In this document: piece after piece, positions 39,293 to 48,207 of the stretch
How positions within the stretch are numbered: position 1 is the stretch's first letter
Layout: every line of letters starts with the position of its first letter
Source: Faecalimonas sp.
GTDB lineage: Bacteria > Bacillota > Clostridia > Lachnospirales > Lachnospiraceae
Direction: 5' to 3'
Assembly (NCBI GenBank): GCA_029264305.1
Contig: JARICA010000008.1
Coordinates: forward strand, 231,812 to 295,811
DNA: 64,000 bases
Made by a program: the position numbers and the translations under genes
The notes under the pieces: generated by a model
The model's database searches: none
Told to the model about the DNA's origin: nothing
The model's input: only the letters and a program-made list of their open reading frames with translations

Positions 39293-40714
39293 CTAAAATC
39301 TAAAATCTCTTCGATTTTCTTGTTCGATTGCCTTTAAATTTTCTATTACAATTTGTCGAACTTTTTCATTCGGAATTTGATTGATTTCTTCCTGAATAAC
39401 ATATTCTCCTATTTTTTTTGTGGCTTCCGAAGCATAGTCCATAAGATATTCTTTTAATGTCATCAGAGCATTTGGTTGACAACAATTTTGAATCTGTCCA
39501 CTTTTACAAAGTGACATAAATCGATCGCCAGTTCTTCCTTCACGATAACAGGCAGTACAAAAACTTGGAATATATCCTAAATCCATAAGCCATTTTACTA
39601 CTTCATCTAAAGTTCTTGTATCACTTACGTCAAACTGTTCTGACTTATTGTCTTCAGGCTCGGGTTCAGCATAACCACCTACGCTTGTTTTAGAGCCACC
39701 GCTAATCTGAGATACACCTAAATGTAATACACGTTCACGACAGACTTGGCTTTCTCTTGTGGAAATAATCATTCCGGTGTAAGGGACAGCAATACGGATA
39801 CAGGCAACGATTTTAGCAAAAGTGTCATCATCAATTCCATTATCAAAAGAATCAGCATCGATATCGTCTGCATGTCGAAGGCGTGGAACACTGATTGTAT
39901 GTGGTCCGACTCCGAATACAGCTTCTAAATGTTCGGCGTGCATTAAAAGTCCTGCAAGTTCATAACGATATTTATCTAAGCCAAAAAGTACGCCAATTCC
40001 TACATCATCAATGCCACCTTGCATTGCTCTGTCCATAGCTGTGGTGTGATAGTCGTAGTCATGTTTTGGACCAGTTGGATGAAGTTGCAGATAACTTTCT
40101 TTGTGGTAGGTTTCTTGGAACAGAATATAAGTTCCGATGCCAGCTTCTTTCAATTTACGATAATTTTCTACTGTGGTTGCGGCAATATTTACATTGACAC
40201 GGCGGATTGCACCATTTTTATGCTTTATACTGTAAATTGTTTTGATAGATTCTAATACATATTCAATAGGGGAATTCACAGGATCTTCTCCGGTTTCCAA
40301 TGCTAGACGTTTATGTCCCATATCTTGAAGGGCAATCACTTCTTTTCGAATTTCTTCTTGTGTTAATTTCTTTCTTGCAATATGTTTGTTTTTCATATGA
40401 TAAGGACAGTATGTACAGCCATTTACGCAATAGTTAGAAAGATAAAGAGGAGCAAACATAACAATTCGATTGCCGTAAAAATCTTTTTTAATCTGTTCAG
40501 CAAGAGCATAAATTTCTTGATTTTTTTCCTCAATATCACAATCTAATAAAATCAATGCTTCACGATGTGTAAGACCTTTGCGAAGTTTAGCTTTTTCAAT
40601 AATTTTATTAATCATTTCCAAATTGTGTTTATTTTTTTCGGCAAATGCTAAGGTGTCCAGAATTTCTTCGTGGTTAATAAATTCTTCTGGTTTTTCTGAT
40701 AAAATATTATACAT
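39293..40714 (-). CDS. hydG: [FeFe] hydrogenase H-cluster radical SAM maturase HydG
   Basis: CVNGCTYCPYH radical SAM motif; C-terminal CTACYREGRTGDRFMSLCKSGQIQNCCQPNA. Confidence 0.95.
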   Translation of the reverse strand: MYNILSEKPEEFINHEEILDTLAFAEKNKHNLEMINKIIEKAKLRKGLTHREALILLDCDIEEKNQEIYALAEQIKKDFYGNRIVMFAPLYLSNYCVNGCTYCPYHMKNKHIARKKLTQEEIRKEVIALQDMGHKRLALETGEDPVNSPIEYVLESIKTIYSIKHKNGAIRRVNVNIAATTVENYRKLKEAGIGTYILFQETYHKESYLQLHPTGPKHDYDYHTTAMDRAMQGGIDDVGIGVLFGLDKYRYELAGLLMHAEHLEAVFGVGPHTISVPRLRHADDIDADSFDNGIDDDTFAKIVACIRIAVPYTGMIISTRESQVCRERVLHLGVSQISGGSKTSVGGYAEPEPEDNKSEQFDVSDTRTLDEVVKWLMDLGYIPSFCTACYREGRTGDRFMSLCKSGQIQNCCQPNALMTLKEYLMDYASEATKKIGEYVIQEEINQIPNEKVRQIVIENLKAIEQENRRDFRF

Positions 40715-40729
40715 GTTAAATACCTCCTA

Positions 40730-41773
40730 TTAGGCTTGATTTAGCGAATCTCCTCTGGAAACGCTGATTTCATATCCAATTGTTTGTAATTGTGTTTTTA
40801 GTTGTTCAATTCCTTCAGCAGCCTCACTATCGGTACAGATTTTATTATCATACAGCATATAGTTTTTGCGTACAGTATTGGGAGAAAGATTTGGCATTAC
40901 GACATTCGCACCAGCTAATATACCTTGTTCTCTTCCGTTTGGTGCAATTGTTCCCAAAGCAGTTGTGGAGGGGAGAAGCACCTTAGGTAGCATAAGGCGA
41001 ATGAGTGCCAACATAAACAAGGTAAGTTCTAGACTCCCTTGGGGAAAATTGTGGAATGGAGTATCATGATGGGGGATAAATGGTCCGATACCAACCATTT
41101 GTGGATTTAATGCTTTTAAGAATAGCATATCTTCTACTAAATTTTCGGTAGTCTGATAAGGAGAACCGACCATAAATCCAGTGCCTACTTGGTATCCGAT
41201 ATCTTTTAAATCCCATAGGCATTGTTGCCGATTTTTTGCATGTAAAGTGTGAGGGTGCAATTTCCTATAATGTTCTGTTGAATATGTTTCGTGTCGAAGA
41301 AGAAATCGATCAGCACCTGCGTCAAAAAATGCCTTATAACTATCATAAGATTTTTCGCCGATGGATAGAGTGATAGCACAATCTGGATAATTGGATTTTA
41401 TTGAAGAAACAATGTCTATTATTTTTTCGTCCGTGAAGAAACCGTCCTCACCACCTTGTAGGACAAATGTGCGAAAACCAAGGGGATAGCCAATTTGGCA
41501 ACACTTTAAAATATCTTCTTTTGTTAGTCGATAGCGACAAATATGTGGATTGCTTTTACGAATTCCACAGTAAAAACAATCATTTTTACAAAAGTTTGTA
41601 AATTCAATTAACCCTCGGATATATACACGATTTCCATAGTAGTGTTTCTGTACTTCCCGTGCCTCTGAAAAAAGATATTCTGATAATTCTAGAGTACGGT
41701 GCTCGATGAGAGTTCTCCACTCTTTTTTTGTTAATGTTTGTGTTTCTTTTAATTTCTGTATAAGTTGTTTCAT
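40730..41773 (-). CDS. hydE: [FeFe] hydrogenase H-cluster radical SAM maturase HydE
   Basis: EFTNFCKNDCFYCGIRKSN radical SAM motif; adjacent to hydG/hydF. Confidence 0.94.
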   Translation of the reverse strand: MKQLIQKLKETQTLTKKEWRTLIEHRTLELSEYLFSEAREVQKHYYGNRVYIRGLIEFTNFCKNDCFYCGIRKSNPHICRYRLTKEDILKCCQIGYPLGFRTFVLQGGEDGFFTDEKIIDIVSSIKSNYPDCAITLSIGEKSYDSYKAFFDAGADRFLLRHETYSTEHYRKLHPHTLHAKNRQQCLWDLKDIGYQVGTGFMVGSPYQTTENLVEDMLFLKALNPQMVGIGPFIPHHDTPFHNFPQGSLELTLFMLALIRLMLPKVLLPSTTALGTIAPNGREQGILAGANVVMPNLSPNTVRKNYMLYDNKICTDSEAAEGIEQLKTQLQTIGYEISVSRGDSLNQA

Positions 41774-41785
41774 AAAATCCCCTGT

Positions 41786-41806
41786 TAAATAAATGCGTTT
41801 TATTTA
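41786..41806. promoter_or_regulatory. Palindromic putative operator over the hydE transcription start
   Basis: TAAATAAA TGCGT TTTATTTA, perfect 8-bp arms, immediately downstream of the -10 box. Confidence 0.5.
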
Positions 41807-41834
41807 GTATAGCACTTTCAAATATGCGTCACAA
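41806..41834 (-). promoter_or_regulatory. hydEGF promoter
   Basis: Minus strand TTGTGA-N17-TATACT. Confidence 0.65.
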
Positions 41835-41917
41835 GAATTGTTTATTCTTTATCAGAATCTTGCGAAAAAAGGAAAGAAAGATTATAATGTCTGCAAGAAA
41901 GAAAAGGAACAAGAAGA

Positions 41918-42781
41918 ATGAATCTACAAAAGAAAAGTCTTATTTCAGTACATTTGGCAGTGCTTTTATTTGGAATATCTGGTTTGTTTGCCAAAATGAT
42001 TAATTTATCAGGAATTATAATTACTTTTGGAAGAGTATTATTTTCGTCTCTATTTTTATTTTTTGTGTTAAAAATCAGACGTGAGAATATTCGCTTGGAA
42101 TGTGGAAAAAAGTATGTGGAAATGTTTGTGGCGGGGATAATTCTTGCTGTACATTGGACTACCTTTATGCTTTCCATTCAGATGTCAACTGTGGCAATAG
42201 GAACAATTACATTTTCTACATTCCCTTTATTCGTCACCTTTTTAGAACCGTATGTATTTCATGAGAAATTAAAAATTTCTAATATATGTAGTGCAGTGAT
42301 TATGATGGTGGGTGTGTTTTGTATTGTTCCAGAGTTTGAATTGGGAAATCGCATGACACAGGGAATTCTGCTTGGTATGATATGCAGTTTCTCCTATGCA
42401 ATTCTTTCCTTGTGGAATAGAAAATTTGCAAGTGATTATTCCGGAAGTATAATATCGTTCTACGAGCAGGGATTTGCTACAATTGTGTTATTGCCATCGC
42501 TATTTATTATAAAACCACAAGTAACAATGATGGATATGGGGGGACTTCTTTTATATGGCATCCTTTGTACAGCAATGGCACATTCCTTGTTTATTGAAGG
42601 ATTAAAGTATATTCGTGTTCAGACAGCAGGGATTATTTCTAGTTTGGAATCTGTATACGGAATTATAGCGGCAGCATTAGTTTTAAGAGAAATACCAGGT
42701 AAGAAGGAAATCATTGGAGGAATTATTATTTTAGGAGTTGTGTTTTTTACAACAATAAAACAAGATACGGGAGAAAGATAA
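41918..42781 (+). CDS. DMT-superfamily transporter (EamA)
   Basis: Two EamA-like repeats, ~10 TM segments. Confidence 0.88.
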   Translation: MNLQKKSLISVHLAVLLFGISGLFAKMINLSGIIITFGRVLFSSLFLFFVLKIRRENIRLECGKKYVEMFVAGIILAVHWTTFMLSIQMSTVAIGTITFSTFPLFVTFLEPYVFHEKLKISNICSAVIMMVGVFCIVPEFELGNRMTQGILLGMICSFSYAILSLWNRKFASDYSGSIISFYEQGFATIVLLPSLFIIKPQVTMMDMGGLLLYGILCTAMAHSLFIEGLKYIRVQTAGIISSLESVYGIIAAALVLREIPGKKEIIGGIIILGVVFFTTIKQDTGER

Positions 42782-43519
42782 ATGATTACAATTATATCAC
42801 CAGCAAAAAATATGAAGGTAGTGAAACGAGATAATGTTTCGTTGAGTCGTACTGTGTTTCAAGATAAAACGAAACAAATTATAGAAAAACTCAAAAAATA
42901 TCAACCATATGAGTTAGAAACATTAATGAAAGTGAATGAAAAATTAGCTGTACAAGCATTTTTGGATATTCAAAATTTTGATTTGAATAAAGAAGGAACA
43001 ATGGCAATTTTGGCATATGATGGTCTTGTGTTTAAAAATATAGGAGCAGAAAAATTTTCGACAGAAGAGTTGGAATACGTAAATAATCATTTACGAATTT
43101 TGAGTGCTTGTTATGGTTGTGTAAGAACATTGGATGAAATTTTGCCCTATCGGTTGGAAATGCAATGCAAATTGAAATTGAACGATAAGAGTTTATATCA
43201 GTTTTGGGGAGAATTGCTATATAAAGAAGTATATAAAGAAAATCAGATTGTATTAAATTTGGCATCAGAAGAATATGCAAAAACTATCCGAAAATATGCT
43301 AAGCAAGATCAATTTATTGATGTGGAGTTTTTAACATATCATAAAGGAAAATTACGAACAATTACCACTTCGGCAAAAATGGCAAGAGGACAAATGGTGA
43401 AATTTATTGTGGAAAATAGAATTGATCATCCAGAACAAATCAAAGGATTTGATTGGAATGATTATGAATTTGAAGAAAGTATGTCAAATGAGAAAAAATA
43501 CGTATTTATACAACGATAA
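42782..43519 (+). CDS. yaaA: YaaA family peroxide-stress protein
   Basis: MITIISPAKNMK N-terminus, LAYDGLVFKNI, YHKGKLRTITTSAKMARG motifs. Confidence 0.93.
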   Translation: MITIISPAKNMKVVKRDNVSLSRTVFQDKTKQIIEKLKKYQPYELETLMKVNEKLAVQAFLDIQNFDLNKEGTMAILAYDGLVFKNIGAEKFSTEELEYVNNHLRILSACYGCVRTLDEILPYRLEMQCKLKLNDKSLYQFWGELLYKEVYKENQIVLNLASEEYAKTIRKYAKQDQFIDVEFLTYHKGKLRTITTSAKMARGQMVKFIVENRIDHPEQIKGFDWNDYEFEESMSNEKKYVFIQR

Positions 43520-43540
43520 AGGAGGGGATTTTCCCCTCCT
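43520..43540. terminator. Hairpin terminator
   Basis: AGGAGGGGATTTTCCCCTCCT. Confidence 0.7.
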
Positions 43541-43552
43541 AATTTATTCCAT

Positions 43553-43804
43553 TTACACATAAAATCCAGCTACGATAAAAGCAAATAGACAAAGAATTAG
43601 TATCTGCTTTTTCCGACTGAGAGAAGATTCTAAATATTGCTTTTCTCGTTCGGCACAGTAGGCAGCAGGAACAATAGCAAGAACGATGCACAATAACAAA
43701 GCAACTAAGGAAATTGTATTGGAATCGATACCTGTAAAAGCGAACCATCTCCAAAGGCTTTTGAAAAACAGTGCGAAGTTTAAAAAAATAAGTATAATGG
43801 ACAT
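43553..43804 (-). CDS. Small hypothetical membrane protein
   Basis: 83 aa, about 3 hydrophobic segments. Confidence 0.55.
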   Translation of the reverse strand: MSIILIFLNFALFFKSLWRWFAFTGIDSNTISLVALLLCIVLAIVPAAYCAEREKQYLESSLSRKKQILILCLFAFIVAGFYV

Positions 43805-43880
43805 AGATATAAGTTCTCCTTCTTTTTAGTTTTAGATTAGTAAAAAATCAAAGTCTTTTGGTATTAATTTATTAGTATCT

Positions 43881-44048
43881 CTAATTGTTTTTCTTATTCT
43901 CATCCAAAGAGGTTTGATATTCTTGTAATCCTTTTTTGACAGCAGATTTAATCACGAAGTATAACACAATTATTGTGATTAAAAATACAGGAATTACTTT
44001 TACAAACATAATTAAATCAAATAGTACATCATTAAAAAAATCCATCAT
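43881..44048 (-). CDS. Small hypothetical membrane protein (one TM segment)
   Basis: MMDFFNDVLFDLIMFVKVIPVFLITIIVLYFVIKSAVKKGLQEYQTSLDENKKNN. Confidence 0.5.
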   Translation of the reverse strand: MMDFFNDVLFDLIMFVKVIPVFLITIIVLYFVIKSAVKKGLQEYQTSLDENKKNN

Positions 44049-44207
44049 AAATGTTACCTCCTTTAAATAATTCAATTTTTGAATTCAATGTGGAAAAATT
44101 TCTGTGCAACAACGCTATTGAAAATACCACAACCACTGATGACTAGAAGAATAAAACACAGTCGTGATTTTTACTTTAACGTCAAAGTATCCTCTCCCTG
44201 ATATTCT

Positions 44208-44474
44208 TTATGAAAAAAAGAGAAGTTTTATTATAATTGCAATAATCATAATAAAGCCGATCGGTTTTTCGATTTTAGGTACATGATAATCTTTTGGTTC
44301 AAAGTATGAAACAATAAAAGCCAACGTGAAATATAGAATGTCAAATATAAAAAATCCGGTATTATACGTGACTAAAATTTCATAAGGGACGAAAAACATA
44401 TTTGCCCAAAAAATAAACGTCATTATAATTGCAAGAATTCTTAAAAAACGAAAAGTTTTATGGGGTATTTTCAT
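44208..44474 (-). CDS. Small membrane protein, tandem paralogue 3
   Basis: 88 aa; shares MK-x3-K-(T/Q)-aromatic start and PKDY motif with the next two genes. Confidence 0.65.
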   Translation of the reverse strand: MKIPHKTFRFLRILAIIMTFIFWANMFFVPYEILVTYNTGFFIFDILYFTLAFIVSYFEPKDYHVPKIEKPIGFIMIIAIIIKLLFFS

Positions 44475-44627
44475 ATGCAGACCTCCTTTAGTAAATTCAG
44501 TATATTAGGTGTTCATTGTGTTGTCAATGGATACGGAAGTTATTTCCAAAAGTTAGGTGATTCTTAAGGAGTGGTGAGTTGTGTATTATTTTTAAGGTAT
44601 TGATTTTTATTTTAATCCATAGAAAAT

Positions 44628-44658
44628 ATCCTGTAGACGATTTTACTGTCTACAGGAT
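44628..44658 (-). terminator. Terminator downstream of paralogue 2
   Basis: ATCCTGTAGAC-GATTTTACT-GTCTACAGGAT. Confidence 0.65.
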
Positions 44659-44666
44659 TAAAATGA

Positions 44667-44918
44667 TTAAAAAAGAGAAATAATTATTGCTATAATTATA
44701 CAAATAATGAGTCCCTTTTCGAAAAGAGAAAAGTCATAATTTTTTGGTCTTATCCAAACAAGAAAGCAGGTGTAGAGAAAATGTAGCAAATCGAATAAAT
44801 TAGTGATGTTATTATAATTTGTACCGTTAGGAAAATAAAACTTGGTAAATACCAGTATAAAAGTTAGAATAAACCAAACGATTTTTAAAAAGTTAAATTG
44901 TTTTGTGGATACCTTCAT
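44667..44918 (-). CDS. Small membrane protein, tandem paralogue 2
   Basis: 83 aa; MKVSTKQFNFLKIVWFILTF... PKNYDFS. Confidence 0.65.
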   Translation of the reverse strand: MKVSTKQFNFLKIVWFILTFILVFTKFYFPNGTNYNNITNLFDLLHFLYTCFLVWIRPKNYDFSLFEKGLIICIIIAIIISLF

Positions 44919-45007
44919 AAATAATCACTTCCTTCTTAAATTTTTTTATATAAGTAGTAACAATCCAAGGAGAAAAATGTGACAAAATATTTTAAAAAAT
45001 TTTAGAT

Positions 45008-45268
45008 TTAGAAAAAAATGCTGATAACTAATCCAAGAATTAGTATTCCTGCAATGATTTTTTGTTTGGTAGAAACTGTAAAATCTTTAGGCATCAGCCA
45101 AATTAGAACAATGCTGTAGATGCAGTATACAAAATTGAGTGCAAAAAACAAACTACTATAGTTGTTCTTAATGTCAGCAGGTAAGAAAATGGCTTTACAC
45201 CAGGAAAGAATACACATTATTTCCCAAATAAGTACTAGAGGTTTGTAAGTTTTTAAAGATAGTTTCAT
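45008..45268 (-). CDS. Small membrane protein, tandem paralogue 1
   Basis: 86 aa; MKLSLKTYKPLVLIWEIMCI... PKDFTVS. Confidence 0.65.
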   Translation of the reverse strand: MKLSLKTYKPLVLIWEIMCILSWCKAIFLPADIKNNYSSLFFALNFVYCIYSIVLIWLMPKDFTVSTKQKIIAGILILGLVISIFF

Positions 45269-45291
45269 AAAAATTCTCCTTTCTAAAAAAA

Positions 45292-45975
45292 TTATTCTTT
45301 TTGCAAACTTTTTATCATTTTAATTAATTCTTCAGACTCTGTTTTTCCACCTACATAAAAAATGTAGTTATCAGTAACATAAATAAGAGAATACACTCCA
45401 TGTTCATCAGAAAGCAGATAGCCTGGGAAACCACCAACATTTATTTTTTTTGCTGGTACTCCGTCAGAGGTAATTGAATTAGGAGAATTTTCCCACTGTT
45501 CTGGAATGGATTGAGTGTAATGCAGAGCATATCCATTTTCATTTACGAAAGATAGAATATATTCTTGAGTTTGTTTATTGAACGTTTTTTTAATCAACTC
45601 ATACCCTTCTGGAAGATAGGTTGGTTTCACCTTCACAAATTCTTGTTTCTTAGCCTGTTTAGGAGCGTCAAATGATACATCTGTATGGTCATCAAATAAT
45701 TGTTCAAAATATGTTCCGACACGTTCTCGAATATCAGGGTTGGCAAGAACAGTCATTCCGCCAAAGAGAAGAACAAGAACTGCTACAAGAATATATCGAA
45801 ACTTTCGAGGTCTGTGGTATACAATAATAGAATCCCGATGTAAAAGAGGTCTCATTTTTTCTTCAAATGCTAGAGAAAAAGTATGACTATCTTTTTGAGG
45901 AAAATTAGTTACTTCTTTTTTATAATCTTTTTCGACAGCGATTTTTATGGCATCTTCTAATAATTTATCATTCAT
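45292..45975 (-). CDS. Anti-sigma-factor-like membrane protein with DUF4367-type extracytoplasmic domain
   Basis: One TM segment (YILVAVLVLLFGGMTVLA); C-terminal YLPEGYELIKKTFN...GYLLSDEHGVYSLIYVTDNYIFYVGG; overlaps the ECF sigma gene. Confidence 0.82.
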   Translation of the reverse strand: MNDKLLEDAIKIAVEKDYKKEVTNFPQKDSHTFSLAFEEKMRPLLHRDSIIVYHRPRKFRYILVAVLVLLFGGMTVLANPDIRERVGTYFEQLFDDHTDVSFDAPKQAKKQEFVKVKPTYLPEGYELIKKTFNKQTQEYILSFVNENGYALHYTQSIPEQWENSPNSITSDGVPAKKINVGGFPGYLLSDEHGVYSLIYVTDNYIFYVGGKTESEELIKMIKSLQKE

Positions 45976-46516
45976 TTTGAATACCTCTTTTTAATAATTC
46001 TTCTTTTACCATTGCCTTTGCTCGTTGTGAAATTTTGCGAACGTGGGCAGGCGTCTTGTCGATAAATTTAGCAATTTCTTCACCAGAAAGTGAATTGTAA
46101 TATTGTAAGTATAAAACTTCCTTATAAGGAAAAGGTAGGTTACGAATTAATTCTGCAAGAATTTCTGCAAGTTCTCGTTCTTCAGTCACTTTTTCTGGTG
46201 TGAAATTCATTTCTACTTCAGTCCAATCCTCATAAGAAGAAGTTTCCTGATGTTTTTTCTTCTGATAAAGTGTAAATGATTTGTTCTTTACAATAGTAAC
46301 AATGTAGTTCCATGTTTTGTGACAGGAAATATCATTTATTTTTTCGAAATGTTCAATAATCGCTTTGAAAGATTCGTGAACAATATCTTCCGCATCATTT
46401 TCGTTATGTAAAATTTTAAAGGCAATAGCGTACATTTTGTCTTTATAGAGGAAGTATAATTCTTCAAATTTTAGTTTTTCTTCTGGGGTTTCAAGTGTTT
46501 TCAAGTAAACAATCAT
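45968..46516 (-). CDS. ECF-type RNA polymerase sigma factor
   Basis: sigma2 (NENDAEDIVHESFKAII) and sigma4 (LPFPYKEVLYLQYYNSLSGEEIAKFIDKTPAHVRKISQRAKAMVKEEL) regions. Confidence 0.92.
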   Translation of the reverse strand: MIVYLKTLETPEEKLKFEELYFLYKDKMYAIAFKILHNENDAEDIVHESFKAIIEHFEKINDISCHKTWNYIVTIVKNKSFTLYQKKKHQETSSYEDWTEVEMNFTPEKVTEERELAEILAELIRNLPFPYKEVLYLQYYNSLSGEEIAKFIDKTPAHVRKISQRAKAMVKEELLKRGIQNE

Positions 46517-46538
46517 AGCATCTCCAATTTCTAAAAAA

Positions 46539-46556
46539 GGCGGCAAAATTGCCGCC
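46539..46556 (-). terminator. Terminator between ppiase gene and sigma gene
   Basis: Minus strand GGCGGCAATTTTGCCGCCTTTTTT. Confidence 0.8.
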
Positions 46557-46561
46557 TATTA

Positions 46562-47080
46562 TTACATTTTATCTGGTTCAGGATAAGTTTCTCCAAAAGT
46601 TTCTACTGTTACTGTTTTCATTCGTTGTGTTTCTAATGGTCGATCACTGTAATCTGTTGCTGTTTCAGCAATTTTATTTACAATATCCATTCCTTCTGTC
46701 ACTTTACCAAATGCGGCATAAGAGCCATCTAAGTGAGGAGAAGTTTCATGCATAATAAAAAATTGTGAACCTGCAGAATCAGGATGCATTGCACGAGCCA
46801 TAGAAAGTACGCCAGGTTCATGTTTTAAATGATTTGTAAATCCGTTTTGATTAAATTCCCCTTTGATTGTGTATCCAGGACCACCCATTCCAGTTCCATC
46901 AGGACAACCACCCTGAATCATGAAACCACGAATAACGCGGTGGAAAATAAGGTTGTTATAATATCCGGAATTTACAAGGGATACAAAGTTATTTACTGTA
47001 TTTGGAGCGATTTCAGGATATAATTCTGCTTTGATTATATCTCCGTTCTCCATTTCAAATGTTACGATTGGATTTGCCAT
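46562..47080 (-). CDS. Peptidyl-prolyl cis-trans isomerase (cyclophilin type)
   Basis: FHRVIRGFMIQGG, GVLSMARAMHPDSAGSQFFI motifs; start at MANPIVTFEM. Confidence 0.95.
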   Translation of the reverse strand: MANPIVTFEMENGDIIKAELYPEIAPNTVNNFVSLVNSGYYNNLIFHRVIRGFMIQGGCPDGTGMGGPGYTIKGEFNQNGFTNHLKHEPGVLSMARAMHPDSAGSQFFIMHETSPHLDGSYAAFGKVTEGMDIVNKIAETATDYSDRPLETQRMKTVTVETFGETYPEPDKM

Positions 47081-47198
47081 TTGATTACTTCCTTTCTTAT
47101 GAAAAATAATAGTATACTTTATTGTAATGGGGGAGAAATATTTTGTCAACGTACGGTTTTCACTTTACGAATGAAAGAAACTTCGTTACAATAGAGAA

Positions 47199-48155
47199 AT
47201 GAAAAAAATGGAGTGTGAAAAAATGGAAAAAACAATGAAAAAAACAAGTGTAGTTGCGATTTTGGCATTAATTTGTTGTGCACTTTGGGGAAGTGCGTTT
47301 CCAGCAGTCAAAATAGGGTATAAGTTATTTGAAATCAATACGGTGGGAAGCCAGATTTTATTTGCAGGTTACAGATTCTTTTTAGCAGGTGTGTTAACAC
47401 TTTTATTGGCGTGTATATATGAGAAACGTTTTGTTTATATAAAGAAAGAGTCTGTTCCCTATGTATTTGCACAGGGGATGTTACAAACAACGATCCAATA
47501 CCTTCTTTTTTATATAGGAATGGCGAATACATCTGGAGCAAAAGGTTCTGTTATTAATGCATCAAATGGATTTGTTGCAATTATTGTTGCGGCAATACTT
47601 ATTCCGTCAGAAAAGATGACATGGAAAAAAATATTAGGTTGTATTGTAGGATTTGCGGGAGTTATTTTTATCAATTTGTCACCAGGAGCATGGGGAAGTG
47701 GTTTTTCGATTCAAGGAGAGGGTATGGTTTTACTTTGTTCCATTGCTTATGGTACAAGTTCAGTTACATTGAAATTAATTTCTCATAGAGAAAAGCCAAT
47801 GACACTGACAGCGTATCAGTTGCTGTTTGGAGGAATTGTGTTGACTTTTATTGGTATTTTTGCAGGGGGAAGTATTACAAACTTTACGGTACAATCTACT
47901 TTATTATTGCTTTATTTGGCACTTCTTTCCACCGTTGCATTTACTTTATGGACAGTATTATTAAAATATAATCCAGTAAGTAAAGTTGCAATTTTTGGAT
48001 TTAGTATTCCTGTTTTTGGTGTGGCGTTATCAGGAATCTTTTTAGGTGAGGAAATTCTTTCGATAAAAAATGCAATTGCATTATTGTGTGTATGTGCGGG
48101 AATTATAATTGTTAATCGAGAAAAGCAAAGCAAAGACCAGATTATTGCAAATTAA
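47199..48155 (+). CDS. DMT-superfamily transporter (EamA)
   Basis: Two EamA repeats (ALWGSAFPAVKIGYKLF). Confidence 0.88.
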   Translation: MKKMECEKMEKTMKKTSVVAILALICCALWGSAFPAVKIGYKLFEINTVGSQILFAGYRFFLAGVLTLLLACIYEKRFVYIKKESVPYVFAQGMLQTTIQYLLFYIGMANTSGAKGSVINASNGFVAIIVAAILIPSEKMTWKKILGCIVGFAGVIFINLSPGAWGSGFSIQGEGMVLLCSIAYGTSSVTLKLISHREKPMTLTAYQLLFGGIVLTFIGIFAGGSITNFTVQSTLLLLYLALLSTVAFTLWTVLLKYNPVSKVAIFGFSIPVFGVALSGIFLGEEILSIKNAIALLCVCAGIIIVNREKQSKDQIIAN

Positions 48156-48207
48156 AGTGAGATGAAGTACAATAACACACAGTGACAAGATGAAAAGAGG
48201 GTTGCGT

